The notes: generated from the sequence alone by a model not told the origin. Positions 47,151 through 56,169 are shown, numbered from the stretch's first letter. The stretch: DNA of 64,000 nucleotides from Qipengyuania gaetbuli (GCF_009827315.1 NZ_WTYF01000004.1:1922001-1986000); one strand, 5' to 3'. Translations and numbers: made by a program.

Positions 47151-47681
47151 TCAGGCGGGGCGCAATACCCCGCACGCGATCCGCGAACCGGCATCGCCGG
47201 CAGGATCGCTGCGATAGTCGTCTGCGCCTGCATGGATCATCACTGCCGTACCGTCTGCGTCGAAGATATCGGCGAGGACCTGGTCGCGCGTTCCGGCGAG
47301 ATCGAACTCGGCAGTAGCGGTGCCGTTGGCCCCGACAACAAGGTTGGGCAGGTCCCCCAGATGCTTGCCGGAAGGGTTCTCGCTGCCGTGCTGGCGACCT
47401 GCCGGGTTTAGATGTCCGCCGGCGCTGGTGAAGCCCGGTGCTTCGCACTTGCCAGTCGTATGGAGGTGGAAGCCGTGAGGGCCCGGTTCGATACCGGTAA
47501 CGGCAATTGCAATGCTCACCGTGGTGCCGTTCGACAGGAGCTGCGCCGTGCCTGCCGGAACGCCGTTTGCGAGCGTTAGGCTCGCCTGGCCAACGCGGTC
47601 GGTCGGCAAGTCGCTCAACGTGCTGCATCCGCAAAGAGCGAGAGCAAGCAGGGCGGGAGTGGCTAGTTTCTTCGCTATCAT
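47151..47681 (-). CDS. sodC: Copper/zinc superoxide dismutase, lipoprotein
   Basis: This 176-residue periplasmic enzyme converts superoxide to peroxide. It has a lipoprotein signal with the lipobox LALCGC, and metal-binding residues: HGFHLH near 69-74, GGHLNP near 88-93, then HGSENPSGKHLGDLPNL, and the terminal CGVLRP. The disulfide cysteines are C80-ish and the last Cys. It should be anchored at the outer membrane and protect against exogenous superoxide. It is convergent with the MFS gene and upstream of an OmpA-like terminator. Confidence 0.94.
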   Translation of the reverse strand: MIAKKLATPALLALALCGCSTLSDLPTDRVGQASLTLANGVPAGTAQLLSNGTTVSIAIAVTGIEPGPHGFHLHTTGKCEAPGFTSAGGHLNPAGRQHGSENPSGKHLGDLPNLVVGANGTATAEFDLAGTRDQVLADIFDADGTAVMIHAGADDYRSDPAGDAGSRIACGVLRPA

Positions 47682-47723
47682 GTGATCGATCCTCGCAAGT
47701 TTCGTGCTTCTGCAAGGCCCAAC

Positions 47724-47752
47724 GAAAAAGGGGCCGGATTGCTCCGGCCCCT
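47724..47752 (-). terminator. Rho-independent terminator of the OmpA-like gene
   Basis: A 9-bp perfect stem, GGGGCCGGA (47730-47738) against TCCGGCCCC (47743-47751), with the loop TTGC, is followed on the minus strand by a run of T (47725-47729). It ends the ompA-like message, 29 bp after its stop. Confidence 0.9.
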
Positions 47753-47780
47753 AATCCTGTTTCTACCTTGAAGGGTAGAA

Positions 47781-48911
<1,131 letters not shown>

Positions 48912-49513
48912 TATTTATTTCCCCTTTTTGCGAATTTAAGCCACCGAGTGAAACTTATCTAACTTTCCCTCAGCAAGGTGGCAAGCGGCCATTGAACGGG
49001 AACTGTTGCAAGAATGTCGCGATTCCCGTCAGATTATTGGGCTGTCCGGCGGGTTTCCCCGTCCAGCACGCGGCTTTAACGTGACCGCCCGAAACTAGTT
49101 CCGACAAATCAGACGAATAGGCCGAACTGTCGCAAAATGGCTACAACCTCGCCGATGGCAGTACGAGCCTCGGCGTCGATGTCGCTTCCTGTTGGGGTGG
49201 CCCCGGCTTAAATATACGGCCGGTCCAATTGCTGGTGTAGACAAAGCGACGGGGAGGCGCTTTTGTCGCTTAGGAACGTCGCGTCGGGCGGTCCTGCATG
49301 CCGCTAGCGGCCTCGTCCAAGGTGAATGACAAGTTCAAGCAGCCTTTGGTCATACGGCAGTAACCCATCGGGGCGACGTCAACTTGAGCCTCCTTGGGCA
49401 CTGCGATGCAAGACCATCTAATCCCAAATTACTGAATCAAGTTCTTCTTTTTTCGTAGCTGCGGCGTTCCATCACAAACAGTCGCCTGCTGGCCACCGTG
49501 TCGCGGTGCGCGA
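48912..49513. other. Gene-poor intergenic stretch
   Basis: About 600 bp with lower GC than the surroundings and no convincing gene. The first part must hold the ompA-like promoter (minus strand). I see a 7-bp inverted repeat AAGCGAC/GTCGCTT at about 49235-49272, a candidate small ORF on the minus strand (49270-49401) and, at the right end, what looks like the out-of-frame remainder of the phage-terminase-like gene. Everything points to a decayed mobile element. Confidence 0.4.
49270..49401 (-). CDS. Candidate small ORF, 43 residues
   Basis: On the minus strand a GTG-started frame (49401 to the TAA at 49270) encodes 43 residues, containing CRMTKGCLNLSFTLDEAA. An ATG 11 codons in gives a 32-residue form. 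No ribosome binding site is at the right distance and no family is recognised. It could be chance open frame in decayed sequence, or a genuine small protein. Confidence 0.2.
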   Translation of the reverse strand: MPKEAQVDVAPMGYCRMTKGCLNLSFTLDEAASGMQDRPTRRS

Positions 49514-49792
49514 TCAGGCGCGGAAGGCGGTGCCGATGTCGAACTTGCGCTTGTTGCCGTCCTCATCGAAGTCCTCGAGCCGCCCTTCGCGCAGGCGGGA
49601 GAGCAGCTCCATTTCCACATTGTCGTATCCCTCTGCGAGCGCCGCATACCACTGGCGGGCGAATTCGGCTTTCTCGCGGCGGGTCTTGTAGACCAGGCTC
49701 TGGCTAACGCCGGCCAGTTCGCAGGCTGCCTTCACGTTCGAGGTTTCGGCCAGCGCGTTGATGAAAATCCTCTCCCAGTTCTTCTTCGCCAT
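49514..49792 (-). pseudogene. Phage terminase small-subunit-like gene, apparently frameshifted
   Basis: The frame codes for a 92-residue protein beginning MAKKNWERIFINALAET, with a helix-turn-helix-like part (NVKAACELAGVSQSLVYKTRRE, residues 20-41) of terminase small subunits. GGAGGAG lies just upstream of the ATG. The frame stops after GTAFRA, but if two bases (GC) are skipped it continues as RLIAHRDTVASRRLFVMERR, which fits the expected helical tail of this family. Thus it is probably a broken phage gene. No other phage gene is nearby. Confidence 0.6.
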
Positions 49793-49894
49793 GCGCTCCT
49801 CCGGTGAAAAAGCGACGCCGGACACGAAAAAGGGCGGTGGCCCGTGAGGCCCCGCCCGTTCGAATCACACTATCGCGATGTTCCATTTGTCTAG

Positions 49895-49934
49895 CCAAAT
49901 AGCGTTACGATGTCAACCAAGAAGAACCAAATAG
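49895..49934. repeat. Pair of direct repeats CCAAATAG
   Basis: CCAAATAG occurs at 49895-49902 and again at 49927-49934, with similar flanks (CGTTACG and GTTATCG). The 32-bp distance is three helical turns, so they lie on one face of the DNA. They are between the divergent terminase remnant and DedA-like genes and could be an operator; or they may be chance. Confidence 0.35.
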
Positions 49935-50007
49935 GTTATCGCGAAGCGCTTGCCTACGCAGCGAGGCTCGCCTAATTGCCGCGCTTCGAACGGGAAGGGT
50001 CACACCA

Positions 50008-50649
50008 GTGCTGCGCAGCCTCTACAACTGGACGATGGACAAGGCCGCGCACCCGCATGCGGTGTGGTGGCTGGCATTTTTCTGCTTCATCGAATCCTCC
50101 TTCTTCCCGATCCCGCCGCACCCGCTCTTGGGCCTCATGTGCCTCGCCGAACCGAAGAAGGCGGTGAAGTTCGCTGCTGTCGCGACGCTGTCGTCGGTTG
50201 CGGGCGCGCTGCTCGGCTATGCGATCGGCTGGGGCCTTTACGACACGGTCGGCGTGTGGCTGATCTCCAGTCTCGGCCTCAGCGAAGCCTTCCCGGTCGC
50301 CGCCTGCCATTTACGCGAATACGACTTCGAGGCGATCCTGATCGCCGGCGCCACGCCTGTCCCGTTCAAGCTGCTGACGATCACTGCCGGCTTCGTGGGC
50401 ATGAACCTCGTCACTTTCGTGCTGTCGAGCTTGTTCGCCCGAGCGCTCATCTTCATGACGGTCGGCATCCTGTTCCGCGTCTTCGGTGCGCCGATCAAGC
50501 GGTTGATCGACAAGTACCTCGGCCTGCTGACCACGCTGTTCGTCGTGCTGGTGGTAGGCGGCGTGCTGGTGCTCGCCCAGTTCGGCAGCAGCGATGAAGG
50601 CAGCGACGACGTCTGCGCCAACGCTCCGGCTATCGAGGCGGGCGTCTAG
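50008..50649 (+). CDS. DedA/SNARE-associated (YqaA-like) membrane protein
   Basis: This 213-residue protein has four to five membrane segments and the DedA-type pattern ESSFFPIPPHPLLGLMC near 29-45 and GATPVPFKLLTITAGF near 112-127, of the YqaA branch. The family is thought to flip or traffic lipids; undecaprenyl phosphate transport is shown for some members. The start is GTG 50008. Its stop overlaps by 4 bp the stop of the convergent Crp/Fnr gene. Confidence 0.87.
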   Translation: MLRSLYNWTMDKAAHPHAVWWLAFFCFIESSFFPIPPHPLLGLMCLAEPKKAVKFAAVATLSSVAGALLGYAIGWGLYDTVGVWLISSLGLSEAFPVAACHLREYDFEAILIAGATPVPFKLLTITAGFVGMNLVTFVLSSLFARALIFMTVGILFRVFGAPIKRLIDKYLGLLTTLFVVLVVGGVLVLAQFGSSDEGSDDVCANAPAIEAGV

Positions 50650-51323
50650 GCCAGCGCATAGGCGGCGAGCCGCTCGCGGTCGGGCACCCTGATGCGGCCG
50701 TAGCCGCGTTCCACCAGCCGCTTCGCCTGCAACTCGCGCAGGGCCGCATGGGCGGTCGCCCGTGTCACGCCGAGGAGGTCGGCCAGCTCCTGCTGGGTGA
50801 TCGCCACTGTCCCGTCCTCTCCCGCCATGTTGGCAAGCAGTTCGGCAAGGCGGGCAGGGTTGGTCCCGCGCCGCACGCTGGCAAGGATTGCGAGTACGTC
50901 CTGGAGCTGCGCCGACAATGCGCCGAGCAGGGCCTTGCTCGATGCCGGGTAATTGCCCAGCGCATCGAGGAACCGGCGCGCCGCGATGAAGCGGATGCGG
51001 CTGGTCCCGCGCGACACGGCATCGACGATGCGCGGGCGGCCGGAGAACACCGCCAGCTCGCCATAGGAATCGCCTGGCCCCAGCAGGGCCACAGCACGGA
51101 ACTCGCCATCGGGCAGGAACTGGCCGACCATGACCGAGCCTTCCTCGATCAGCCAGAAGCCGTCGGCCTGCGTCCCGCGCTGCTGGATAAGCTGCCCGTC
51201 GGCGAATTCCCGGTCCACGCCGCCACTGCGCAAATGCGCCTGGAGCGACGGATCGAGCGCGGTGAACAGCATGGGTGTCACCAGCGAGCGCCGAGTCGTG
51301 CGAGAATGTAAAATATTGGACAT
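50646..51323 (-). CDS. Crp/Fnr family transcriptional regulator
   Basis: This 225-residue regulator has an N-terminal cyclic nucleotide-binding-like domain (about 15-135, with GDSYGELAVFSGRPR) and a C-terminal winged helix (ITQQELADLLGVTRATAHAALRELQAKRLV near 174-203). It lacks the N-terminal cysteines of oxygen-sensing Fnr, so ligand is unknown. I chose ATG 51323, with GAGG at the proper distance; an upstream in-frame ATG at 51392 would overlap the divergent gene. It is divergent from a fatty-acid hydroxylase gene 59 bp away, and probably regulates it. Confidence 0.88.
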   Translation of the reverse strand: MSNILHSRTTRRSLVTPMLFTALDPSLQAHLRSGGVDREFADGQLIQQRGTQADGFWLIEEGSVMVGQFLPDGEFRAVALLGPGDSYGELAVFSGRPRIVDAVSRGTSRIRFIAARRFLDALGNYPASSKALLGALSAQLQDVLAILASVRRGTNPARLAELLANMAGEDGTVAITQQELADLLGVTRATAHAALRELQAKRLVERGYGRIRVPDRERLAAYALA

Positions 51324-51356
51324 TCTTGCGCCTCGGTAAACGCTAGACAGCGAATC

Positions 51357-51368
51357 GACAAGTTTGTC
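51357..51368. promoter_or_regulatory. Dyad GACAA-GT-TTGTC between the divergent genes
   Basis: A perfect 5-bp dyad with a 2-bp spacer lies in the 59-bp gap between the Crp/Fnr gene and the hydroxylase gene. A Crp/Fnr dimer binds dyads of similar arm length, though usual spacing is larger. It is a candidate site for autoregulation. Confidence 0.3.
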
Positions 51369-51382
51369 CGGGGAGAGGACAC

Positions 51383-52228
51383 ATGCCTGCATCGACCATC
51401 GCCATCGTGGCGATCTATCTCGGTTTCGCGCTGCTGGAGCTGTGGCGCTCCAACCTGTTCTCGAAAGAAGAGCAGTCGCGCGACGACGGGATCGTCGAGG
51501 CCATCAGCATGACCATGCTGCTCGCCGTGACCCAACCGACCGTGCTGCTGCTGGCGGGCAAGATCGCCGACATGGTCGCGCCGCAATATGCCGGCGCCCT
51601 GTCGGGCCTCAACATCTTCGCCGCGATCGCGCTGTTCCTCGTGCTCGACGACATGCTCCAATACTGGTGGCACCGCGCGAGCCATTCGACGCCGTGGCTC
51701 TACAATCTCCACCGCGCGCATCACAACGCGCGCTACATGAGCGTGCGGCTCGTCTACCGGAACAACATCATCTACTACGCCATGATGCCCAGCCTCTGGA
51801 TGTCGGGCGTGCTGATCTGGCTCGGCCTCGGCTGGGTCTATGCGGGCTACATCGTGGTGAAGCTGCTGGTCATCACCGGCGCGCATTCGGACGTCGCCTG
51901 GGACGAGCCACTTTATGCGAAGAAATGGCTGTCGCCCGTCATGTGGGTGGTGGAGCGCACCATTTCGACGCCCGCGACGCACCACGCCCATCACGGCCGC
52001 CATGCGGACGATCCGGCGGTCCACTACAAGGGCAATTACGGAAACCTGCTGTTCTTCTGGGACGTGCTGTTCGGCACGGCCAAGATCACCCGCACCTTCC
52101 CGGTAAGCTACGGGGTCGAGAATCTCGCACCCGCCACGCTCGGCCAGCAATTGCTGTGGCCGATCTTCCCGGAGAACAAGGTGATGGACGAACCGGTTGG
52201 AGAGGGGACGACCGCAAAGGTCGCCTGA
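51383..52228 (+). CDS. Fatty acid hydroxylase/sterol desaturase family protein
   Basis: This 281-residue membrane di-iron protein has the histidine boxes HRASH near 96-100, HRAHHN near 109-114, and HHAHHGRHAD near 200-209, with four hydrophobic segments. It could hydroxylate a fatty acid, carotenoid or sphingoid base. It lies close to spt-acp (the sphingolipid genes) though convergent with osmC, and is probably controlled by the divergent Crp/Fnr regulator. GGGGAGAGG is upstream of the ATG. Confidence 0.9.
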   Translation: MPASTIAIVAIYLGFALLELWRSNLFSKEEQSRDDGIVEAISMTMLLAVTQPTVLLLAGKIADMVAPQYAGALSGLNIFAAIALFLVLDDMLQYWWHRASHSTPWLYNLHRAHHNARYMSVRLVYRNNIIYYAMMPSLWMSGVLIWLGLGWVYAGYIVVKLLVITGAHSDVAWDEPLYAKKWLSPVMWVVERTISTPATHHAHHGRHADDPAVHYKGNYGNLLFFWDVLFGTAKITRTFPVSYGVENLAPATLGQQLLWPIFPENKVMDEPVGEGTTAKVA

Positions 52229-52229
52229 C

Positions 52230-52272
52230 GGAAAGGCCGGCCGGTTTTCGCGACCCTCCGGCCGGTCTTTCC
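52230..52272. terminator. Bidirectional hairpin terminator between hydroxylase and osmC
   Basis: A 15-bp stem with one G-T wobble (52230-52244 pairing with 52258-52272) encloses a 13-base loop. Both sides have A or T tracts (GGAAAG/CTTTCC at the base), so it can end both convergent genes. Confidence 0.75.
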
Positions 52273-52280
52273 ATTTCCCT

Positions 52281-52712
52281 TTAGCCTTCGAAGGCGGTTT
52301 CCAGCGTGATCTCGCAGTTCAGCAGGCGCGAGATCGGGCAGTTCGCCTTGGCATCGGCGGCCAGTTCCTCGAACTTCGCCTGGTCCATGCCCGGGACCGA
52401 TCCCTTCGTGGACAGGGCCGAGCGGGTCACGGTGAAGCCGCCGTCGAGCTTTTCCAGCGTCACCTTCGCTTCGGTTTCGACCTTGCCGTCGCTGAAGCCG
52501 GCTTCGGCCAGCTTGAACGAGAGCGCCATGGTGAAGCAGCTGGCATGGGCTGCGGCCACCAGCTCTTCCGGGTTTGTCCCGGCTGCATCCTCGAAGCGCG
52601 TGTTGAAGCCGTAGGGCTGGTCCGACAGCGCGCCCGAGCCGGTCGAGACATGGCCTTTGCCGTCCTTGCCGAGGCCTTCGTAGGTCGCGCTGCCGCTATT
52701 GGTCGTCTTCAT
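52281..52712 (-). CDS. osmC: OsmC family peroxiredoxin
   Basis: This 143-residue protein has the two redox cysteines of the OsmC/Ohr family, C59 (AHASCFTMAL) and C125 (ANCPISRLLNC). It reduces organic hydroperoxides. ATG 52712 has AAGGAG upstream; the longer frame to 52850 is shadow of spt. It lies 58 bp downstream of the spt stop on the same strand, maybe in the same transcript, which would join lipid peroxide defence with sphingolipid synthesis. Confidence 0.92.
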   Translation of the reverse strand: MKTTNSGSATYEGLGKDGKGHVSTGSGALSDQPYGFNTRFEDAAGTNPEELVAAAHASCFTMALSFKLAEAGFSDGKVETEAKVTLEKLDGGFTVTRSALSTKGSVPGMDQAKFEELAADAKANCPISRLLNCEITLETAFEG

Positions 52713-52770
52713 CGGTTCAATCTCCTTTGCACCGATGAGACGGATGGCCGGACCTGCCGTTCCCGGCTGG

Positions 52771-54021
52771 TCAGATGATGCCGACGGCCTTGCCCGACTT
52801 CTCGAAGATATCGAGGATCTGACCGACCTCTTCCTCGCTGTGTTCGGCACACAGCGAGCAGCGCAGCAGCGTCATGTTGGCAGGCGTTGCCGGCGGACGC
52901 GCGAGGTTCACGTAAAGCCCGTTCTTGATCAGCGCTTCCCACATGGCCGCGCCCTGCTGGAGGTCGGGCATGATCACCGCGATGATCGCGCTTTGCGGTT
53001 CCTCGGTCCCGAGCTGGAAGCCCAGGTCCTTCAGGCCCTTGTGCAGCGCCTTGGAATTTTCCCAGAGATGCGCGCGCTTGTTCGATCCGTGCATCAGCTT
53101 GCGGATCGAGGTGCAGGCGGTCGCCACCACGCTCGGCGGGAGCGAAGCGGTGAAGACATAGGGGCGGCACACCAGGCGCATGATCTCGAACTTGGGATGG
53201 TTGGAGACGCAGAAGCCGCCCACCGTGCCCACGCTCTTGGAGAAAGTGCCGATGATGAAATCGCAATCGTCGATCACGCCGGCCGCTTCGCACACGCCGC
53301 GCCCGTGTTCGCCGATGAAGCCCATCGAGTGCGCTTCGTCGACCAGCACCATGGCGCCATATTTCTTGGCGACCGCGACCATTTCCTTCAGCGGCGCGAC
53401 ATCGCCCAGCATCGAGTAGACGCCTTCGAGGATGACCAGCTTGCCGGCGCCTTCGGGAATGCGCTTGAGGCGCTTTTCCATCGCTTCGATGTCATTGTGC
53501 TTGAAGGGCACGACTTCGGCATTGCCCATCGCGCAGCCGTCCCAGATGCTGGCATGGCTGTCGATGTCGAGGACGATGTAGTCGCCCTTGCCCGCAATGG
53601 TGCTGATGATCCCGAGATTGGCCTGGTAGCCGGTCGAGAAGACCATCGCGTGGTCCATGTCGTAGAAGTCCTTGAGCGCTTCCTCGACGTCCTTGTGACC
53701 TTGGTAGGTGCCATTGAGCACGCGGCTGCCGGTGGTGCCCGCACCGAAATCGGTCAGCGCCTGTTTGCCCGCCTCGACCACGTCGGGGTCGAAGGTCATG
53801 CCCATGTAATTGTAGGTGCCGAGCAGGATCGTCTCGCGCCCGTTGCAGATCGCGCGGGTCGGCGAGAGGACCTTTTCCATCACCAGGTTGAAGGGATCCT
53901 CGACACCGCTGTCGAGCAGGCCTTGGCGCATGGCGATGATGTCGTCGAACTTGGAGAACAGGTCCTTGCCTTCGCCCTCGCGCTCAATCGGCTGGTCCGG
54001 CTGGGAGATGCCCTCGCTCAT
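52771..54021 (-). CDS. spt: Serine palmitoyltransferase
   Basis: This 416-residue PLP enzyme condenses serine and an acyl thioester to 3-ketodihydrosphingosine, the first step of sphingolipid synthesis. The Schiff-base lysine is K262 (GTFSKSVGTVGGF), and PLP-binding residues H156, D228 and H231 fit the known Sphingomonas enzyme at a steady offset. The family GTYNYMGM segment is near 68-75. Its start is one base past the stop of acp (overlap), so the two are coupled. It is the strongest marker of a Sphingomonadales genome. Confidence 0.95.
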   Translation of the reverse strand: MSEGISQPDQPIEREGEGKDLFSKFDDIIAMRQGLLDSGVEDPFNLVMEKVLSPTRAICNGRETILLGTYNYMGMTFDPDVVEAGKQALTDFGAGTTGSRVLNGTYQGHKDVEEALKDFYDMDHAMVFSTGYQANLGIISTIAGKGDYIVLDIDSHASIWDGCAMGNAEVVPFKHNDIEAMEKRLKRIPEGAGKLVILEGVYSMLGDVAPLKEMVAVAKKYGAMVLVDEAHSMGFIGEHGRGVCEAAGVIDDCDFIIGTFSKSVGTVGGFCVSNHPKFEIMRLVCRPYVFTASLPPSVVATACTSIRKLMHGSNKRAHLWENSKALHKGLKDLGFQLGTEEPQSAIIAVIMPDLQQGAAMWEALIKNGLYVNLARPPATPANMTLLRCSLCAEHSEEEVGQILDIFEKSGKAVGII

Positions 54022-54263
54022 CAGTCGGCCTGCATCTTGTTCACGGCATCGACGAGCTGGCCGTAGGTTTCGATCTCGGCCTGCTGGTTCATCGAGATGA
54101 TGATGTCGAACTCGTCCTCGATCTCGGCAACGAAATCCATGACCGTCAGGCTGTCGAACTCCAGGTCGTTCTGGAAGCTCGTGTCTTCGGTGATGTTGAC
54201 TCCCTTCTTGTTGAAGGGTTCGGCGATCTCGCGAATCTTCGCGTCGACTTCCGCTCGGTCCAT
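54021..54263 (-). CDS. Acyl carrier protein for sphingolipid synthesis
   Basis: This 80-residue acidic protein has the phosphopantetheine serine S38 in EFDSLT, the DSL motif. In this genomic place it corresponds to the ACP (called AcpR in Caulobacter, as I recall) that supplies the acyl chain to Spt rather than the ACP of fatty acid synthesis. It overlaps spt by one base. A ribosome binding site is not strong (GGACCTTCATG region is the start). Upstream about 100 bp is divergent-free sequence before divK on the same strand. Confidence 0.9.
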   Translation of the reverse strand: MDRAEVDAKIREIAEPFNKKGVNITEDTSFQNDLEFDSLTVMDFVAEIEDEFDIIISMNQQAEIETYGQLVDAVNKMQAD

Positions 54264-54371
54264 GAAGGTCCTGTCCTTGTAATGCGTGGCGAGCCGCAGC
54301 TGTTGCGGTTCATGACCATTGGCGCGGCAAAGCGGTTTCCGCAGGGTTTTGTCAAGCGCGGCGGCGCGTTC

Positions 54372-54740
54372 CTATTCGCCGACCAGGCGGCGCACGGCGG
54401 CCATGAAGGGGCCGATCGACACCGGCTTGGCGAGGTAATCCTCTGCCCCGGCACCGCGAATCCGCTCCTCGTCGCCCTTGCCTGCATAGGCGGTCACGGC
54501 CAGCACGGGCACTTTCGCCAGTTCGCCGTCGCGCTTGATTTCGGCGATCAGGTCGACCCCGCTCACCCCGGGCAGCTGGATGTCCATGATGACGAGGTCG
54601 GGCGAGAACTTGCGCGCCGTCGCCAGCACGTTGTTGCCGTCGGCCACGGGAACGACTTCGTGCCCGTTTGCCTTGAGCACGTCACAGAACAACTTACGAT
54701 TGAGATCGTTGTCCTCGACAACGAGGATTCTTCTTGCCAC
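54372..54740 (-). CDS. divK: DivK-like single-domain response regulator
   Basis: This 122-residue receiver-only protein has phospho-acceptor D53 (VIMDIQLPG), acidic pocket E9/D10, T83 and K105. The sequence DIQLPGVSG and GDEERIRGAGAEDYLAKPVSIGPF is characteristic of DivK, the cell-cycle regulator that controls CtrA activity through DivL and PleC/DivJ in alphaproteobacteria. It starts at GTG 54740 with AGGAG upstream. pleD, its neighbour in Caulobacter, is not in view. It is divergent from the DUF3572 gene. Confidence 0.88.
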   Translation of the reverse strand: MARRILVVEDNDLNRKLFCDVLKANGHEVVPVADGNNVLATARKFSPDLVIMDIQLPGVSGVDLIAEIKRDGELAKVPVLAVTAYAGKGDEERIRGAGAEDYLAKPVSIGPFMAAVRRLVGE

Positions 54741-54851
54741 GGGCCTGCCGTCTCCTGCGAATGGCGCAAGTACCGGCAGGCGGCATAGGGACAAGCGAAA
54801 GGGCTGACAATTCCTGCATCGGACAAAGCTGACGAAACGCGCGCGCCGGAA

Positions 54852-55088
54852 GTGCTGGCGCTGGAAGCGCTGGGCTGGGCGCTGGTCGACGAGCGCCGGG
54901 CAGAGCGCCTGTTGTCGCTGACCGGCCTGACGCCCGAACGCCTTCGCCACGGCATCGCCGAACGCGAAGTGCAGGCCGCCGTGCTCGAATTCCTCGCAAA
55001 TCACGAACCCGACCTTATCTCGGCAGCCGATGCGCTGGGCACCACGCCCGAAGCGCTGGTCGCTGCCCACAGGAGCCTGTCACAATGA
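54852..55088 (+). CDS. DUF3572 family protein
   Basis: This 78-residue small protein matches DUF3572 (LALEALGW near the start and LEFLANHEPDLI near 45-56). No ATG, GTG or TTG lies between the upstream stop at 54786 and GTG 54852, though family members usually have some residues before this point; CTG 54804 or ATT 54810, with AAAGGG just before, are alternatives. Its stop overlaps the next gene start (ATGA). It is divergent from divK. Function is unknown. Confidence 0.8.
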   Translation: MLALEALGWALVDERRAERLLSLTGLTPERLRHGIAEREVQAAVLEFLANHEPDLISAADALGTTPEALVAAHRSLSQ

Positions 55089-55714
55089 GCCGCCCGCTGA
55101 TCATCACCGATTGCGACGAAGTCCTGCTCTACATGGTGTCGCCCTTCCGCGACTGGCTGGACGAAACGCAGGGCGTCGACTTCCACATGGGCACGAATGA
55201 TTTTTCCAAGGCGCTGCGCTGGCAGGAAAACGGCGAATATCTCGCGCCGGAAGAAATCTGGCACATGCTGGGCCGCTTCTTCGATACCGAAATGCACCGC
55301 CAGTCGCCCATTCCCGGTGCGATCGAGGGCATCAACACGCTGGGCGAGAAAGCCGACGTGGTGGTGCTGACCAACCTTGTCGACAAGCGCCAGCAGATGC
55401 GGACCGAGCAGCTGGCCGATCACGGCCTTGCCGCGCGGGTCTTCACCAACCAGGGCCCCAAGGGCCCGGCGCTGCAGCGCATCCTTGACGAATACAATCC
55501 GACCAAGGCGATCTTCATCGACGACCTTGCGCAGCACCACCGCTCCGCGCGCGAGACGATCGGGTCGATCACGACGCTACACCTGTGCGGCGAGCCGATG
55601 CTTGCCCCGCATATCGACTGCGCCCACACCTCCGGCCATGCCGATGCCCGCATCGACTGCTGGGAAGAGGCGCTGCCCTGGCTGATGGGCGAACTGGAGA
55701 GGGAAGAAGCATGA
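55085..55714 (+). CDS. HAD family hydrolase
   Basis: This 209-residue HAD phosphatase-like protein has the catalytic DxD as D9/D11 (TDCDEVLL), motif II VVVLTN near 92-97 and motif IV FIDDLAQH near 143-150. Substrate is unknown. It starts 4 bp inside the previous gene and ends 4 bp inside the RidA gene, so the operon is translationally coupled. Confidence 0.87.
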   Translation: MSRPLIITDCDEVLLYMVSPFRDWLDETQGVDFHMGTNDFSKALRWQENGEYLAPEEIWHMLGRFFDTEMHRQSPIPGAIEGINTLGEKADVVVLTNLVDKRQQMRTEQLADHGLAARVFTNQGPKGPALQRILDEYNPTKAIFIDDLAQHHRSARETIGSITTLHLCGEPMLAPHIDCAHTSGHADARIDCWEEALPWLMGELEREEA

Positions 55715-56169
55715 GCATCGAAGCGAAACTGGCCGAACTGGGCATCATCCTGCCGCAGGCCGCGGCACCGGTCGCCAGCTACCAGGCAGTGGTCGTCACC
55801 GGGAACATGGCCTTCCTTTCGGGCCAGCTGCCCTTCGTCGACGGCCAGCTCGTCACCGGCAAGCTGGGCGCGGACGTCTCGCTCGAAACCGGCCAGCAGG
55901 CCGCGCGCGCCTGCGGACTGATGATCCTTGCCCAGCTCAAGGCAGCCGGGCTGCTCGAACAAGTGGAACAGGTGGTCAAGCTGGGCGGCTTCGTTGCCAG
56001 CACGCCCGATTTCACCGACCAGCCCAAGGTCGTGAACGGCTGCAGCGATTTGATGGCCGAGGTGTTCGGCGATGCCGGCAAGCACGCGCGCAGCGCGGTC
56101 GGCGTGCCGGTCCTCCCGCTCGATGCCGCGGTCGAGGTCGATGCGATTGTCGCCCTTCGCCCTCATTGA
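55711..56169 (+). CDS. RidA family protein
   Basis: This 152-residue member of the RidA/YjgF superfamily has typical segments VSYQAVVVTGNMAFLSGQLP-like near 25-43 and TPDFTDQPKVVNG. RidA hydrolyses reactive enamine/imine intermediates from PLP enzymes, but this longer COG0251 branch may differ. It overlaps the HAD gene by 4 bp and the following GDPD gene by 29 bp. Confidence 0.85.
   Translation: MSIEAKLAELGIILPQAAAPVASYQAVVVTGNMAFLSGQLPFVDGQLVTGKLGADVSLETGQQAARACGLMILAQLKAAGLLEQVEQVVKLGGFVASTPDFTDQPKVVNGCSDLMAEVFGDAGKHARSAVGVPVLPLDAAVEVDAIVALRPH

Noticed and set aside
49858..49866. GTTCGAATC, like a tRNA T-loop
   Set aside because: The bases on either side cannot pair as a T-stem and no acceptor or anticodon arm is found nearby, so it is not a tRNA or its 3' attachment-site fragment.
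49910..49975. 21-residue frame MSTKKNQIGYREALAYAARLA
   Set aside because: It has no ribosome binding site and overlaps the direct repeats; not enough to call a gene.
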